Made by a program: the position numbers and the translations under genes. 64,000 bases of DNA, from IMG/VR virus record IMGVR_UViG_3300001460_006335, positions 1-64,000 of that record; one strand, given 5' to 3'. Under the pieces are notes generated by a model that made no database searches, was not told where the DNA came from, and worked only from the letters and a program-made list of their open reading frames with translations. Below, piece by piece: positions 7,857 to 15,174 of this stretch. This stretch comes from a virus. Numbering within the stretch: the first letter of the stretch is position 1; every line of letters begins with the position of its first letter.

Positions 7857-8821
7857 TTTTTTGCTTTCAATCTAATCTTAAGCGGTGAGCTTTCTGCAGA
7901 ATTAAACACACTATAAAGTGTATACAATCTACCGTATTTATTAACTGCATCTCCTATATCATTTATTCCTTCTTCCCAAGTAGGTAAACTTACACTCCAT
8001 CCTCTATCAATAGCTTGCTCAACAAGTTTACTACCAGCTTTATCTCTATCTGGTACAACAAATATATCTTTGTTAAGTCTGTTTAATAACAATGCTTGCT
8101 GATCATTTATGTCACTACCTGTCAATGCACAACCATCAATATGAATAGCATCTATAGGCCCTTCGCATAAAATACAAAATACTTTGTTTGAATTTTGTTC
8201 GTCTAGTCCATACACAAATCCAGGTTGACTATCTGTGAGGTACTTAACTTTATTATCTTTAACTGTTCTTGCTGTATAACCTACTATTCTATTTTCATAA
8301 TAAAAAGGAATTATTATTCTATCTCTATAAGCAAGTTCTGGAGACCAGTAATAATCTGTATCATCTAAGTTTAAATGTCTTGCTGACATATATTCTAATA
8401 CCGCTGTACTATGTTTATCAAATGTTGTTATATTATTAATTTTTACACTATTATTAGGAAGCTGTGTTGTTGCAAATTCTGGCAGTTCTATTCTATGTTG
8501 TTGAACTTCAACTCCTTCGTTTTCACGCATAACATCTAGTGCTAATTTTGTAATATCACTATCGGCTGTGTTTAACCATTCTAAAAGTTTTTTAAATTTA
8601 TAACTTAAATTACGTCCTGGTTGCCAACTGGCTTTATATCCGCAATTAAAACAATGATATGATATTACATCACCTTCGTATATAATACCACCACGTCCTT
8701 TTTTATCCTGTGTTTCGCCGTTATGGACACAACAAGGCGCACGAAAACTAGTCCAACCACTAGGAGTAGTTTTGCGTTTTGCAGGCAAGTGTGCAGTCAG
8801 AATATCCGATACAATGCTCAT
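7844..8821 (-). CDS. 61: DNA primase (T4 gp61-like)
   Basis: The 325-residue protein is a DnaG-type primase that lays RNA primers for the lagging strand with the gp41 helicase. A zinc-binding head is visible: APCCVH (about C30, C31, H33) and YHCFNCG (about C57, C60). The Toprim catalytic core follows, with CILCEGPIDAIHIDG (about 215-229; conserved Glu) and VVPDRDKAG (about 255-263; DxD). Length is close to T4 gp61 (342). There is no Shine-Dalgarno before the ATG; instead a promoter -10 box ends 6 bases upstream, so the message may be leaderless. Genes for two small proteins, PRPP synthetase and carbamoyltransferase follow in overlap. Confidence 0.9.
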   Translation of the reverse strand: MSIVSDILTAHLPAKRKTTPSGWTSFRAPCCVHNGETQDKKGRGGIIYEGDVISYHCFNCGYKASWQPGRNLSYKFKKLLEWLNTADSDITKLALDVMRENEGVEVQQHRIELPEFATTQLPNNSVKINNITTFDKHSTAVLEYMSARHLNLDDTDYYWSPELAYRDRIIIPFYYENRIVGYTARTVKDNKVKYLTDSQPGFVYGLDEQNSNKVFCILCEGPIDAIHIDGCALTGSDINDQQALLLNRLNKDIFVVPDRDKAGSKLVEQAIDRGWSVSLPTWEEGINDIGDAVNKYGRLYTLYSVFNSAESSPLKIRLKAKKWFT

Positions 8822-8827
8822 ATTTAC

Positions 8828-8855
8828 ATTGTAGCATCATTTATTAATTTGTCAA
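8828..8855 (-). promoter_or_regulatory. Sigma-70-like promoter for primase operon
   Basis: Minus strand: TTGACA (8855-8850), 16-base spacer, TACAAT (8833-8828), then GTAAAT and the ATG. The -35 lies inside the 3' end of the upstream gene. The predicted +1 falls on or next to the A of the start codon. Confidence 0.72.
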
Positions 8856-9196
8856 TGATTTAATGTTATACTATTAATTGTGCCGCCAGTCCATTCACTG
8901 ACATTAGCTCTTACCCAAACATAGTTTCCAGTAAAGTTTTGCACTTTAGACCCAGTTAAACTAATTTCAGTAATAGAAGTGATATCAAACCAATCAGCTT
9001 CAGCTGGTATAGATGCTAATGTAGCTTGCATTGTAATAGTACCTATAAACTGGTTTAAGTTATACTGCACAGTATGAAGACCGTCGGCTCTACTGTAATA
9101 TCCGTCGCCTTTAGCTTTGTCTCCAGTAGCAGTTTGCACAGTACTATCTTCTGGGTGTGTTTGAGCTGATAAAATTATTTCACTATTACTTGGCAT
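8852..9196 (-). CDS. Beta-rich virion-like protein, paralogous to next gene's C-terminus
   Basis: This 114-residue protein is rich in Thr, Ser and Asn with alternating beta-type sequence. After a short N-terminal segment it has LHTVQYNLNQFIGTITMQA, a D-W-F core and YVWVRANVSEW. The same order, LHTVAVYTDGYIGGLEVQA, NNW and YNYLRFKA, occurs in the last 110 residues of the gene immediately upstream, so the two share a domain. Similar small jelly-roll or carbohydrate-binding-like modules are frequent in tail accessory proteins, but I do not recognise a named family. It lies 12 bases downstream of its paralogue and is read from the late promoter at 10229-10236. Confidence 0.6.
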   Translation of the reverse strand: MPSNSEIILSAQTHPEDSTVQTATGDKAKGDGYYSRADGLHTVQYNLNQFIGTITMQATLASIPAEADWFDITSITEISLTGSKVQNFTGNYVWVRANVSEWTGGTINSITLNH

Positions 9197-9208
9197 ACTA
9201 TATTTACC

Positions 9209-10204
9209 TTAATTTCGTACTAATACTTTTGTTATTTTACTTGAAGGATCTGCACTTGCTTTGAATCTTAGATAGTTATATATTCCATTAAAATTTGTAG
9301 GCTGTGGCTGTGTTTCTGATCCTGTAAATGTTAAAGTGCTTACAGTTGTCCAGTTATTAGAACCTGTAATTTGATTGTCTAAGGTTGCCTGTACTTCTAA
9401 GCCACCTATATATCCGTCAGTATAAACAGCAACAGTATGTAATGCGTTATTGCCATTTAGTGCAGGTTGAGCTGTAATCTGAGTAGCACTACTAGATCCT
9501 GCATACCAAAAATCATTAATTTCTACAAAGTCTTTTACAGAAACACTAGACTTTGGTCCAGGCATTGACGTACTATCTACATGGATAGTACCTGAGAAAT
9601 CAAAATCTGCTCCGCTATAAGTAATTGTTCTTTCTTTAGAACTATCTTCTAAATATACAACATATTTTAAATATTGTTGGTTAATTGCTAGTAGATCGTT
9701 TTCTGTAACATTAACAGTGAACACACCTTTTTTGCTACTAGTTTGGAATGTTATATTGGTTGCTAATGGTACTACGTTTGTTGTAGATTTGCTTAATGTA
9801 ACAGTATCAGATGTAATAGCAGTTACTATTGTTCCTCTAGTGATGTATGTTCCACTTACAATTTGGCCAAGCACTATACCTGTTGTTAATCCAAATTTCA
9901 AAGTTGTTCCTTTTGCACTTTGGGCGGCTGAAGTTTCTTTTGTTACAACATCGTCTAAGCTAGTTCCTGTTTTTTCAATTACTAAAGTATTTTCATCATT
10001 CCAGGCCATTAGCATTGGAGTATAGCCTGATAAGCTTACATTTTTTTGATCGTGATTTTTAATTTCAAAATAGAGTAAATTATCTATTCCTCGATATACT
10101 TTTAAATTTTTTTGATACACTGGTCTGTACTCCGTAATAAATCCAGCCAAATTGGCTACAACTATAACTTTATTTTTTGCTAAATATCTATACGTTTTTT
10201 GCAT
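9209..10204 (-). CDS. Putative virion/tail accessory protein (331 aa)
   Basis: The protein opens with a basic MQKTYRYLAKN segment, then KNLKVYRGIDNLLYFEIKNHD and MLMAWNDEN, resembling the N-terminal beta-sandwich of baseplate upper proteins (BppU-like) that describe how a structural protein docks. The middle is Thr/Ser-rich beta sequence (about 90-200), and the last 110 residues match the whole next gene (shared LHTV...G...QATL...W pattern). No enzyme motif is seen. A T4-type late promoter box (TATAAATA on the minus strand) lies 25 bases upstream, which supports a structural role even though its neighbours are replication genes. Confidence 0.6.
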   Translation of the reverse strand: MQKTYRYLAKNKVIVVANLAGFITEYRPVYQKNLKVYRGIDNLLYFEIKNHDQKNVSLSGYTPMLMAWNDENTLVIEKTGTSLDDVVTKETSAAQSAKGTTLKFGLTTGIVLGQIVSGTYITRGTIVTAITSDTVTLSKSTTNVVPLATNITFQTSSKKGVFTVNVTENDLLAINQQYLKYVVYLEDSSKERTITYSGADFDFSGTIHVDSTSMPGPKSSVSVKDFVEINDFWYAGSSSATQITAQPALNGNNALHTVAVYTDGYIGGLEVQATLDNQITGSNNWTTVSTLTFTGSETQPQPTNFNGIYNYLRFKASADPSSKITKVLVRN

Positions 10205-10222
10205 CGACTGGAAACCTTTTTG

Positions 10223-10236
10223 TATAAGTATTTATA
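10223..10236. promoter_or_regulatory. Overlapping divergent late promoters
   Basis: The 39-base gap between divergent genes contains TATAAGTATTTATA. Read on minus it gives TATAAATA (10236-10229), a perfect T4 late box for the 331-aa gene; read on plus it gives TATAAGTA (10223-10230), a one-mismatch late box placed 13 bases before the ATG at 10244, with GGAA as ribosome site. The near-palindrome may serve both directions. Confidence 0.65.
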
Positions 10237-10243
10237 GGAAATT

Positions 10244-10609
10244 ATGTTATTAAAAGATATTGAAAAAAACTTCCCATACGTAAGTGTGGTTGCATACGGT
10301 GGACACGAATATGTAGGTATTGTATCTAATCAAGATGCATATGTCACTACTATGTTTGTTTTCAACAAAATTAAATCAGATATAGAAAAAAAAGTTTTTC
10401 TTGAAGTAGGAGAAATTTGGTGGTGGGAATCAAATAGAATGATTCCTATTAATATATTTCTAAAAAAAGAAATGGAAAAATTTAACTATTGCATGATGAC
10501 AATGAATACAAAAGATGTCAAAGTAAGTGTTGGTCCGTGTGTCAATATCAATAATTTATCTAGTAAAAGAATTAAAAGAAAAAGCGTTCAAGTATTACGT
10601 AAAAGATAG
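10244..10609 (+). CDS. Conserved-type hypothetical protein (121 aa)
   Basis: I do not recognise the family. The protein begins MLLKDIEKNFPYVSVVAYGGHEYVGIVSNQD, a compact beta-type start similar to small SH3-like barrels, continues with a helical middle (FNKIKSDIEKKVFLEVGEIWWWESNRMIP) and ends in a basic Lys/Arg tail (about 108-121). It is the only plus-strand gene between 1 and 20 kb and has its own late-type promoter. Its 3' end overlaps the convergent DnaE-like gene by 22 bases. GGAA sits 4 bases before the ATG. The basic tail could bind nucleic acid, which is only an inference. Confidence 0.7.
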   Translation: MLLKDIEKNFPYVSVVAYGGHEYVGIVSNQDAYVTTMFVFNKIKSDIEKKVFLEVGEIWWWESNRMIPINIFLKKEMEKFNYCMMTMNTKDVKVSVGPCVNINNLSSKRIKRKSVQVLRKR

Positions 10610-11166
10610 CTTTCACAAACTAAATTCATGTGTACAATTACACTTACAGCATATGCAATAGCATGAGCTTTCTTAAAAAAATATTCACCGTCTTTTGGTT
10701 TTATCCAAACTTGTTCCATTATTGTTTGCCACGATTGATTTGCTAAATTTCTTTTGGCTGGTCTTATTATCGCTAGTGTCGCGGCCAAATGCTCTACCGA
10801 TGTAGGTTTCAATTGTTTTAATAGTTTGTCGTGTCCGCTTAGATGAAACAGCTGATCGACGAAGTCTTTGTGTTCCAGTAGTTCCCATATTGGTTCCTTA
10901 TTCATTAATTGGTTTAAATGTTGTTCGTTGGTTATTTCTTTATAGATAGAAACATTTAAAAAGTCAAGTTTAAAGTATCCTCTTTGTTCTGCTTCTTTGT
11001 GGTCGATTGTTGATAAATTATCAACAGGATTGTGTGGGATCTCAGTTGCATAAATTCCAGTATTATGTTTTTTACCAGAATCTAATTTTGCCACACGATG
11101 TTTTATTTTATCTAAAATTTTAGATCTATCTGCAAAATCGATATCTATGTCAGGCATATTATTCAT
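10588..11166 (-). CDS. Miniature DnaE-like (C-family polymerase palm) protein
   Basis: This 192-residue protein contains, in order, the signature segments of the bacterial replicative polymerase alpha subunit: MPDIDIDFADR (residues 4-14; compare PDFDVDF holding two catalytic aspartates), GYFKLDFL (63-70; D68 matches the third), a QLFHLSG...LLKQLKPTSVEHLAATLAIIRPA stretch like the DnaE region ending in the RPG motif, and FFKKAHAIAYAVSV like FNKSHAAAYA. The linkers, including where the thumb should lie (57 residues between the first two motifs), are drastically shortened, and PHP, beta-binding and OB domains are absent. The start overlaps the zinc-finger gene (ATGA). Whether it polymerises DNA is unknown. 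Confidence 0.75.
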   Translation of the reverse strand: MNNMPDIDIDFADRSKILDKIKHRVAKLDSGKKHNTGIYATEIPHNPVDNLSTIDHKEAEQRGYFKLDFLNVSIYKEITNEQHLNQLMNKEPIWELLEHKDFVDQLFHLSGHDKLLKQLKPTSVEHLAATLAIIRPAKRNLANQSWQTIMEQVWIKPKDGEYFFKKAHAIAYAVSVIVHMNLVCESYLLRNT

Positions 11167-11858
11167 AAGTTTGCTTCTTTTACTACTTGTTGTACCAATT
11201 CTAAATCTTTAATTTGTCTTCTAAATCTAACTGCCCAGTGTCTAGGATCTAACACATTTGTAAGCATTGTAAGTTGTTCTTCGTTTAAATTATTAAGAAC
11301 TGCTTTTCCTGTTTTACAATTTAATAATATCCACGGAGATATTTTGCCATCTTTTATATCCCAAGTAATTCTATTTGTACTAGCGTATAAAAAATAATGA
11401 TTATAAGAACTATCATGTTCTTTGGCCCATTCAGCCATTGTATTTATACTACGTTCTAATGCAGTTTCGACTCCTTCCTTCCTGATTAATTCATTTGCAT
11501 ATGTTTCATACATTTCATCTTTACACCAGTGATCTAGTTTTACACGTGATGTAACTACCCAGTCAATATACTTGTCTGGATATAAAGGGCGAACATTGCT
11601 TACAAAACTACCAAATTTTACAAATGCGTTATAAAAACTAGACTTAACAAATTCGTTATATGTTTTTTCTTTTTTAGATCCTGCACTTAACTTGTAAAAT
11701 CTTTGAAATGCATAGAACCCTAATTGTACACGTTTTTCATCTTTCTGTAACCAACGCCTTTTAGGCTCACACATATGAGCAATGAGTGTGCTTTCTTTTG
11801 TGTAGCTTTTATTACAATATTCACAAGTATACTTAGATGTCAACTTTTTCGTAACCAT
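11163..11858 (-). CDS. Zinc-finger protein of unknown function
   Basis: With the ATG at 11858 the protein has 231 residues and starts MVTKKLTSKYTCEYCNKSY; a TTG start 48 bases earlier is possible but would overlap the preceding gene much more. Residues 10-32 form a C2H2-like finger (CEYC...H-M-C). The rest is helical and aromatic (FYAFQRFYKL, WVVTSRVKLDHWCKDEMYETYANEL) and ends with a basic helix. It lies between the gp62-like gene and the DnaE-like gene in overlapping order, so a replication or late-transcription role is likely from context only. Similar unnamed proteins accompany replication genes in T4-like marine phages. Confidence 0.65.
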   Translation of the reverse strand: MVTKKLTSKYTCEYCNKSYTKESTLIAHMCEPKRRWLQKDEKRVQLGFYAFQRFYKLSAGSKKEKTYNEFVKSSFYNAFVKFGSFVSNVRPLYPDKYIDWVVTSRVKLDHWCKDEMYETYANELIRKEGVETALERSINTMAEWAKEHDSSYNHYFLYASTNRITWDIKDGKISPWILLNCKTGKAVLNNLNEEQLTMLTNVLDPRHWAVRFRRQIKDLELVQQVVKEANL

Positions 11859-12303
11859 GTTCTTTGGCGAGTTGCTTAATTTCTTTCTTTGTAGATATTC
11901 TAGCAAGTGTTTCTACCTCGTCCATTTTCATATTTGGATATATGTTTGCTAATACTTTTACTGCTTTACTGCTATCGTCTTTTTTCTTTTTCAAGCCAAT
12001 CCATGGATGAAATTTCTTTTTTCCAAAATTGCCTGCTACACATAATAGTTGCCATTGCAATTTTACATGATCTGTTCCGCCTAATACGTTCCAATTTCTA
12101 TTATAATATTCATTAACTTTAAATACAGCTAATTCTTGTTCTTCTCTACTACCTTTGATACTACTAATATAACGGTTTAGATTCCATAAGTCAAGTTTAA
12201 TATCTTTCTTTCCGTCTTCTCCTGCGGCATCATATAATTCTTTAATACCATTATCAATGCTTGGTATTAGCTCTTTGAATAAGTCTAGTTCTTTGTTTGC
12301 CAC
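11833..12303 (-). CDS. Probable clamp-loader small subunit (gp62-like)
   Basis: The 156-residue helical protein begins ELDLFKELIPSID, has FKVNEYYNRNWNVLGG, then LQWQLLCVAGNFGKKKFHPWIGLKKKKDD and a helical end with an A-R-I-S-T-K-K-E repeat. This order (DLF...IPSI; N-Y-N; LQ-x5-G-x-K-F-x-x-W) resembles the short gp62 subunits of marine T4-like phages, which with gp44 load the gp45 clamp. Similarity to T4 gp62 itself is weak and no gp44 or gp45 is in the window. It overlaps KdsB (19 bases) and the zinc-finger gene (26 bases). An unrelated helical replication factor is the alternative. Confidence 0.5.
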   Translation of the reverse strand: MANKELDLFKELIPSIDNGIKELYDAAGEDGKKDIKLDLWNLNRYISSIKGSREEQELAVFKVNEYYNRNWNVLGGTDHVKLQWQLLCVAGNFGKKKFHPWIGLKKKKDDSSKAVKVLANIYPNMKMDEVETLARISTKKEIKQLAKEHGYEKVDI

Positions 12304-12947
12304 TTTTCTAAATCCTCCGGAGTGTTTATTTCAATCCCATCAAATTCTACTTCAACTACACCAATCTTTATACCGTTTTGTATCCAGCGTAACTGTTCTA
12401 ACTTTTCAATATCTTCTTCAGGAAACTTTTTACTTATATTATACATAGCTTTGGATTCTCTATTATAGCCATATATTCCTAAATGATGATCTCCGTAAGT
12501 TAAACTTGCTCGTAAAAACCAGTGTGCTCGTCCTCTGTTATGTATCATTTTAACACAGTTTGGATCATTTCGCAAGTTAAAATCCATCGGTGTATAAGCA
12601 GTTGCTACATCACTACGTTGCAGTTCTCTTTCTACAGCTTTGATAATATCTGTAGTAATATCTGGCATATCCCCTTGTACATTTATATATCTATCATATT
12701 GTAGCTTTTCATCTATAACTTGCATACAACGTTCAGTTCCATTATCTGCATCTGTTGTCATAAGACATTTACCACCCATATGATTAAAAACATCTTGGTG
12801 ATCGGTTAGTACATATGTATCATATCCAGTGCCTGCACATCTATTATAAACGTGTTCAATCAACGGCACTCCATTAAGGTGTGCCATCATTTTTCCTGGG
12901 AATCTTGTGCTTGCATATCTAGCTGGAATTAGTATAGCTGTAGTCAT
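12285..12947 (-). CDS. kdsB: CMP-Kdo synthetase (KdsB)
   Basis: The 220-residue protein is a 3-deoxy-manno-octulosonate cytidylyltransferase, which activates Kdo with CTP for transfer to lipid A or a capsule. Visible motifs: ILIPARYASTRFPGK (5-19; nucleotide-binding loop), YINVQGDMP (about 86-94; NVQGDEP in bacterial enzymes, Glu to Met here), HHLGIYGYNRE, and EQLRWIQNGIKIGVVE, followed by GIEINTPEDLE. It is about 25 residues shorter than bacterial KdsB. The Glu-to-Met change next to the metal-binding Asp should be noted. It overlaps KdsA by 29 bases, so consecutive pathway enzymes are translated together. Confidence 0.88.
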   Translation of the reverse strand: MTTAILIPARYASTRFPGKMMAHLNGVPLIEHVYNRCAGTGYDTYVLTDHQDVFNHMGGKCLMTTDADNGTERCMQVIDEKLQYDRYINVQGDMPDITTDIIKAVERELQRSDVATAYTPMDFNLRNDPNCVKMIHNRGRAHWFLRASLTYGDHHLGIYGYNRESKAMYNISKKFPEEDIEKLEQLRWIQNGIKIGVVEVEFDGIEINTPEDLEKWQTKN

Positions 12948-13698
12948 GTATCTCCTTTACTACTTTTTCAAAGTCATTTAAATTTAACATATTAGGTCCG
13001 TCACTAGGTGCATTATCTGGATCTGGATGTACTTCTAAAAAGAAATTCCTAATACCCAAAGCACTACCTGCCCTACATAAACTAGGAACGTAATTGCGAT
13101 TGCCGCCGCTACTGCCTCCGAGACCGCCTGGCTTCTGTACCGAGTGGGTGGCATCAAGAACCACAGGAGTATCGTAATTACTAAGCATATAGTCCAAGCC
13201 AGTAAAATCAACAACAAGAGTATTATATCCAAAACTTGTTCCTCTCTCTGTTATCCAAACTTCTCTGGCACCTTCTGTCTTTGACAGTATTCCATTCATG
13301 TCCCAGGGTGCAAGGAACTGGCCTTTCTTGATGTTTACAATTTTATCTGTAGCACAAGCCTCTTGTAGTAAATCAGTTTGTCTACATAAGAATGCAGGTA
13401 TCTGTAGCACGTCTACGGCAGTATTGTGGTAGTTTACTATATCTTTAATTTGTTCTACTGTATGAACGTCTGTAAGCGTCTTAGAGCCCACTATACTACG
13501 TATCTCTTGGAAGTCGTGTAGTGTTGTATTAAAGCCTACTCCACGTTTCCCACCTAAACTACTTCTATTAGCTTTATCAAAACTTGCTTTAAAAAAATAT
13601 TCTGCATTATACTTACTACATACATCATTACAATGCTGTGCAATTTCTAAACTTTGTTCTAAGCTTTCGTGCTGGCAAGGGCCTGATATTATTCTCAT
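12919..13698 (-). CDS. kdsA: Kdo-8-phosphate synthase (KdsA), metal-dependent type
   Basis: With the ATG at 13698 (MRIISGPCQHES; TAATG overlap with the previous stop) the enzyme has 259 residues. It condenses phosphoenolpyruvate with arabinose-5-phosphate. Motifs: FFKASFDKANRSS (36-48), DVLQIPAFLCRQTDLL (96-111), NIKKGQFLAPWDM (122-134), ERGTSFGYN (151-159) and LDATHSVQ. The four metal ligands of the Aquifex-type enzyme are all present: C8, H185, E222 and D233, so it belongs to the metal-dependent class rather than the E. coli Asn class. An upstream in-frame ATG would add 15 unrelated residues and is rejected. The Kdo-8-P phosphatase and arabinose-5-P isomerase are not in the window. Confidence 0.92.
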   Translation of the reverse strand: MRIISGPCQHESLEQSLEIAQHCNDVCSKYNAEYFFKASFDKANRSSLGGKRGVGFNTTLHDFQEIRSIVGSKTLTDVHTVEQIKDIVNYHNTAVDVLQIPAFLCRQTDLLQEACATDKIVNIKKGQFLAPWDMNGILSKTEGAREVWITERGTSFGYNTLVVDFTGLDYMLSNYDTPVVLDATHSVQKPGGLGGSSGGNRNYVPSLCRAGSALGIRNFFLEVHPDPDNAPSDGPNMLNLNDFEKVVKEIHDYSYTNSS

Positions 13699-13931
13699 TA
13701 TTTTTGAAATCTTTTCCATGCTGTATGTAACACATAAAACCATACACCATTAATAATAGGTTCAACTAAGGCATCAATTGCCGCAAGTTCAATACTTGCA
13801 CCTGTAATGGTGATTACGCATACAATAGCAATAAACATATGACCTATTGTATAAACGATTGCTAATGTAATACTACTACCACCAATTAGCCATTCTAAAA
13901 GTTTATTTAACATTGAATTTGTTTTTAACAT
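13698..13931 (-). CDS. DUF2061-like small membrane protein
   Basis: The 77-residue protein has two hydrophobic segments (about 18-42, ITLAIVYTIGHMFIAIVCVI, and about 47-66) and ends FYVLHTAWKRFQK. The layout, a basic start, SxT before the first segment, and an E-P-x-x-x-x-x-x-Y-x-x-H-x-x-W ending, resembles DUF2061 proteins, small inner-membrane proteins of unknown function often found near sulfur or glycan genes and in marine phages. Start and stop overlap both neighbours (TAATG on each side), so it is firmly inside the kdsA operon. Confidence 0.65.
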   Translation of the reverse strand: MLKTNSMLNKLLEWLIGGSSITLAIVYTIGHMFIAIVCVITITGASIELAAIDALVEPIINGVWFYVLHTAWKRFQK

Positions 13932-14218
13932 TATTTGTGTTCCTTTATAATATAATATGTTGTTACAAGTTTATCTAACAACTTTTTTAATGTGGGATTT
14001 TGAATTGCAATTTCACATAAGTTTTGCCATTCACTGTAATCTAATAATTCGCCTTGTTCTCTTGCTACTGCGGCAGGGTCTCCTCCTATTATCCATCTTG
14101 GAATTTTATTATGCGGTGGATCTCTATAATTAGCGTATATTACACCATTTGCTCTAGTATATATTAAAGCCTCGCCTTCTATTAACTTTACTCCTGCCTT
14201 TATTCTTTGATTTATCAT
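13931..14218 (-). CDS. Conserved-type phage hypothetical protein (95 aa)
   Basis: I do not recognise a named family. The protein reads as a small alpha/beta domain: a beta start (INQRIKAGVKLIEGEALIYTRANGVIYANYRD), a PP-x-N-K-I-P-R-W-I-I-G-G-D turn, then two helices (YSEWQNLCEIAIQ and LKKLLDKLVTTYYII). Short proteins of this style, with Y-A-x-Y-R-D-P, are common unnamed genes in T4-like marine phages. It overlaps the GAPDH stop at its start (ATGA) and the next ATG at its end (TAATG), so it is certainly translated as part of the operon. Confidence 0.7.
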   Translation of the reverse strand: MINQRIKAGVKLIEGEALIYTRANGVIYANYRDPPHNKIPRWIIGGDPAAVAREQGELLDYSEWQNLCEIAIQNPTLKKLLDKLVTTYYIIKEHK

Positions 14219-15174
14219 AAGCTACCTATATAATTTCCAACATCGGCCATCCTACACGAAAAAGCCCATTCATTATCATACCATGCGAGTATTCTTACTA
14301 AATGGTTATCTGAAACTCTTGTTTGTTCTGGAGCAAATATTGCACTCTCTCTTGTAGTATTAAAATCAATACTTACACAAGGATCTTCTTCATAACCAAT
14401 TATATCTTTCATATCGTTTTCTGAACTAAGTTTAAAAATAGTATTAATAGTATCACTATCTACTTCACGCCCTACTTGCACAGTCAAATCAACACAACTT
14501 ACATTAGGTGTTGGAACACGTATCGAACTTCCTTTTATTTTACCAGCAAGTTTAGGATATACTATATCTAATGCTTTAGCGGCTCCTGTGCTAGTTGGTA
14601 TCATATTTGCACCTGCGGCTCTAGCACGATATGGATCTTTATGGCGTTTATCTATTGTACTTTGGTCACCAGTATAACTATGTATTGTTGTCATTTGACC
14701 AGAAATAATATGAACTGTTTCGTCTAAGACTTTAACAAGAGGTGCTAAACAATTTGTTGTACAACTAGCATTGCTTACTATATAATCGCTACTGCCTATA
14801 TCTTTATGATTAACTCCGTATACAACTGTTTTGTCTACATTCTTTGCTGGGCTACTAATAACTACTTTTCCTGCACCCCCTGATACATGATGCATACAAA
14901 CATCGCCATCTCTAAACGCACCAGTGCATTCAAATACAATATCAACATTAAACCATCTTATTTTGCTTATATCACGTTCTTGTGTCCACAGTATAGGATC
15001 TTGTATTGGCCCTGTGTATCGTCCATGTACACTATCATATTTTAACAAATGCAAGTTCGTTTCTTGCCCACCTGTTGCATTAATTTGTACAAGTTCCATA
15101 TCACTGCGTTCGCTCATAATATGTCTTGCTAAACACCTTCCAATTCGGCCAAATCCATTTATACCTACTTTCAT
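14215..15174 (-). CDS. gap: Glyceraldehyde-3-phosphate dehydrogenase
   Basis: The 319-residue protein is a full GAPDH, which oxidatively phosphorylates glyceraldehyde-3-phosphate (or the reverse) using NAD(P). Seen: Rossmann start VGINGFGRIGR, LLKYDSVHGRY, VISSPAKN, the catalytic SNASCTTNC (C138), TTIHSYTGDQ (H165), RARAAGANMIPTSTGAAKA and the C-terminal WYDNEW. The residue after Asn32 at the cofactor ribose pocket is Ala33 followed by Thr, where NAD-specific enzymes have Asp, so NADP use is possible. It is slightly short (usual 330-335), with trimmed loops. It overlaps both neighbours. With the aldolase and PRPP synthetase it suggests redirected triose-phosphate metabolism. Confidence 0.95.
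   Translation of the reverse strand: MKVGINGFGRIGRCLARHIMSERSDMELVQINATGGQETNLHLLKYDSVHGRYTGPIQDPILWTQERDISKIRWFNVDIVFECTGAFRDGDVCMHHVSGGAGKVVISSPAKNVDKTVVYGVNHKDIGSSDYIVSNASCTTNCLAPLVKVLDETVHIISGQMTTIHSYTGDQSTIDKRHKDPYRARAAGANMIPTSTGAAKALDIVYPKLAGKIKGSSIRVPTPNVSCVDLTVQVGREVDSDTINTIFKLSSENDMKDIIGYEEDPCVSIDFNTTRESAIFAPEQTRVSDNHLVRILAWYDNEWAFSCRMADVGNYIGSL

Noticed and set aside
13699-13743. 15-residue N-terminal extension of KdsA
   Set aside because: It overlaps the membrane-protein gene in a different frame; the ATG at 13698 gives the family start with GPC, and the metal ligands then number exactly as in the Aquifex-type enzyme.
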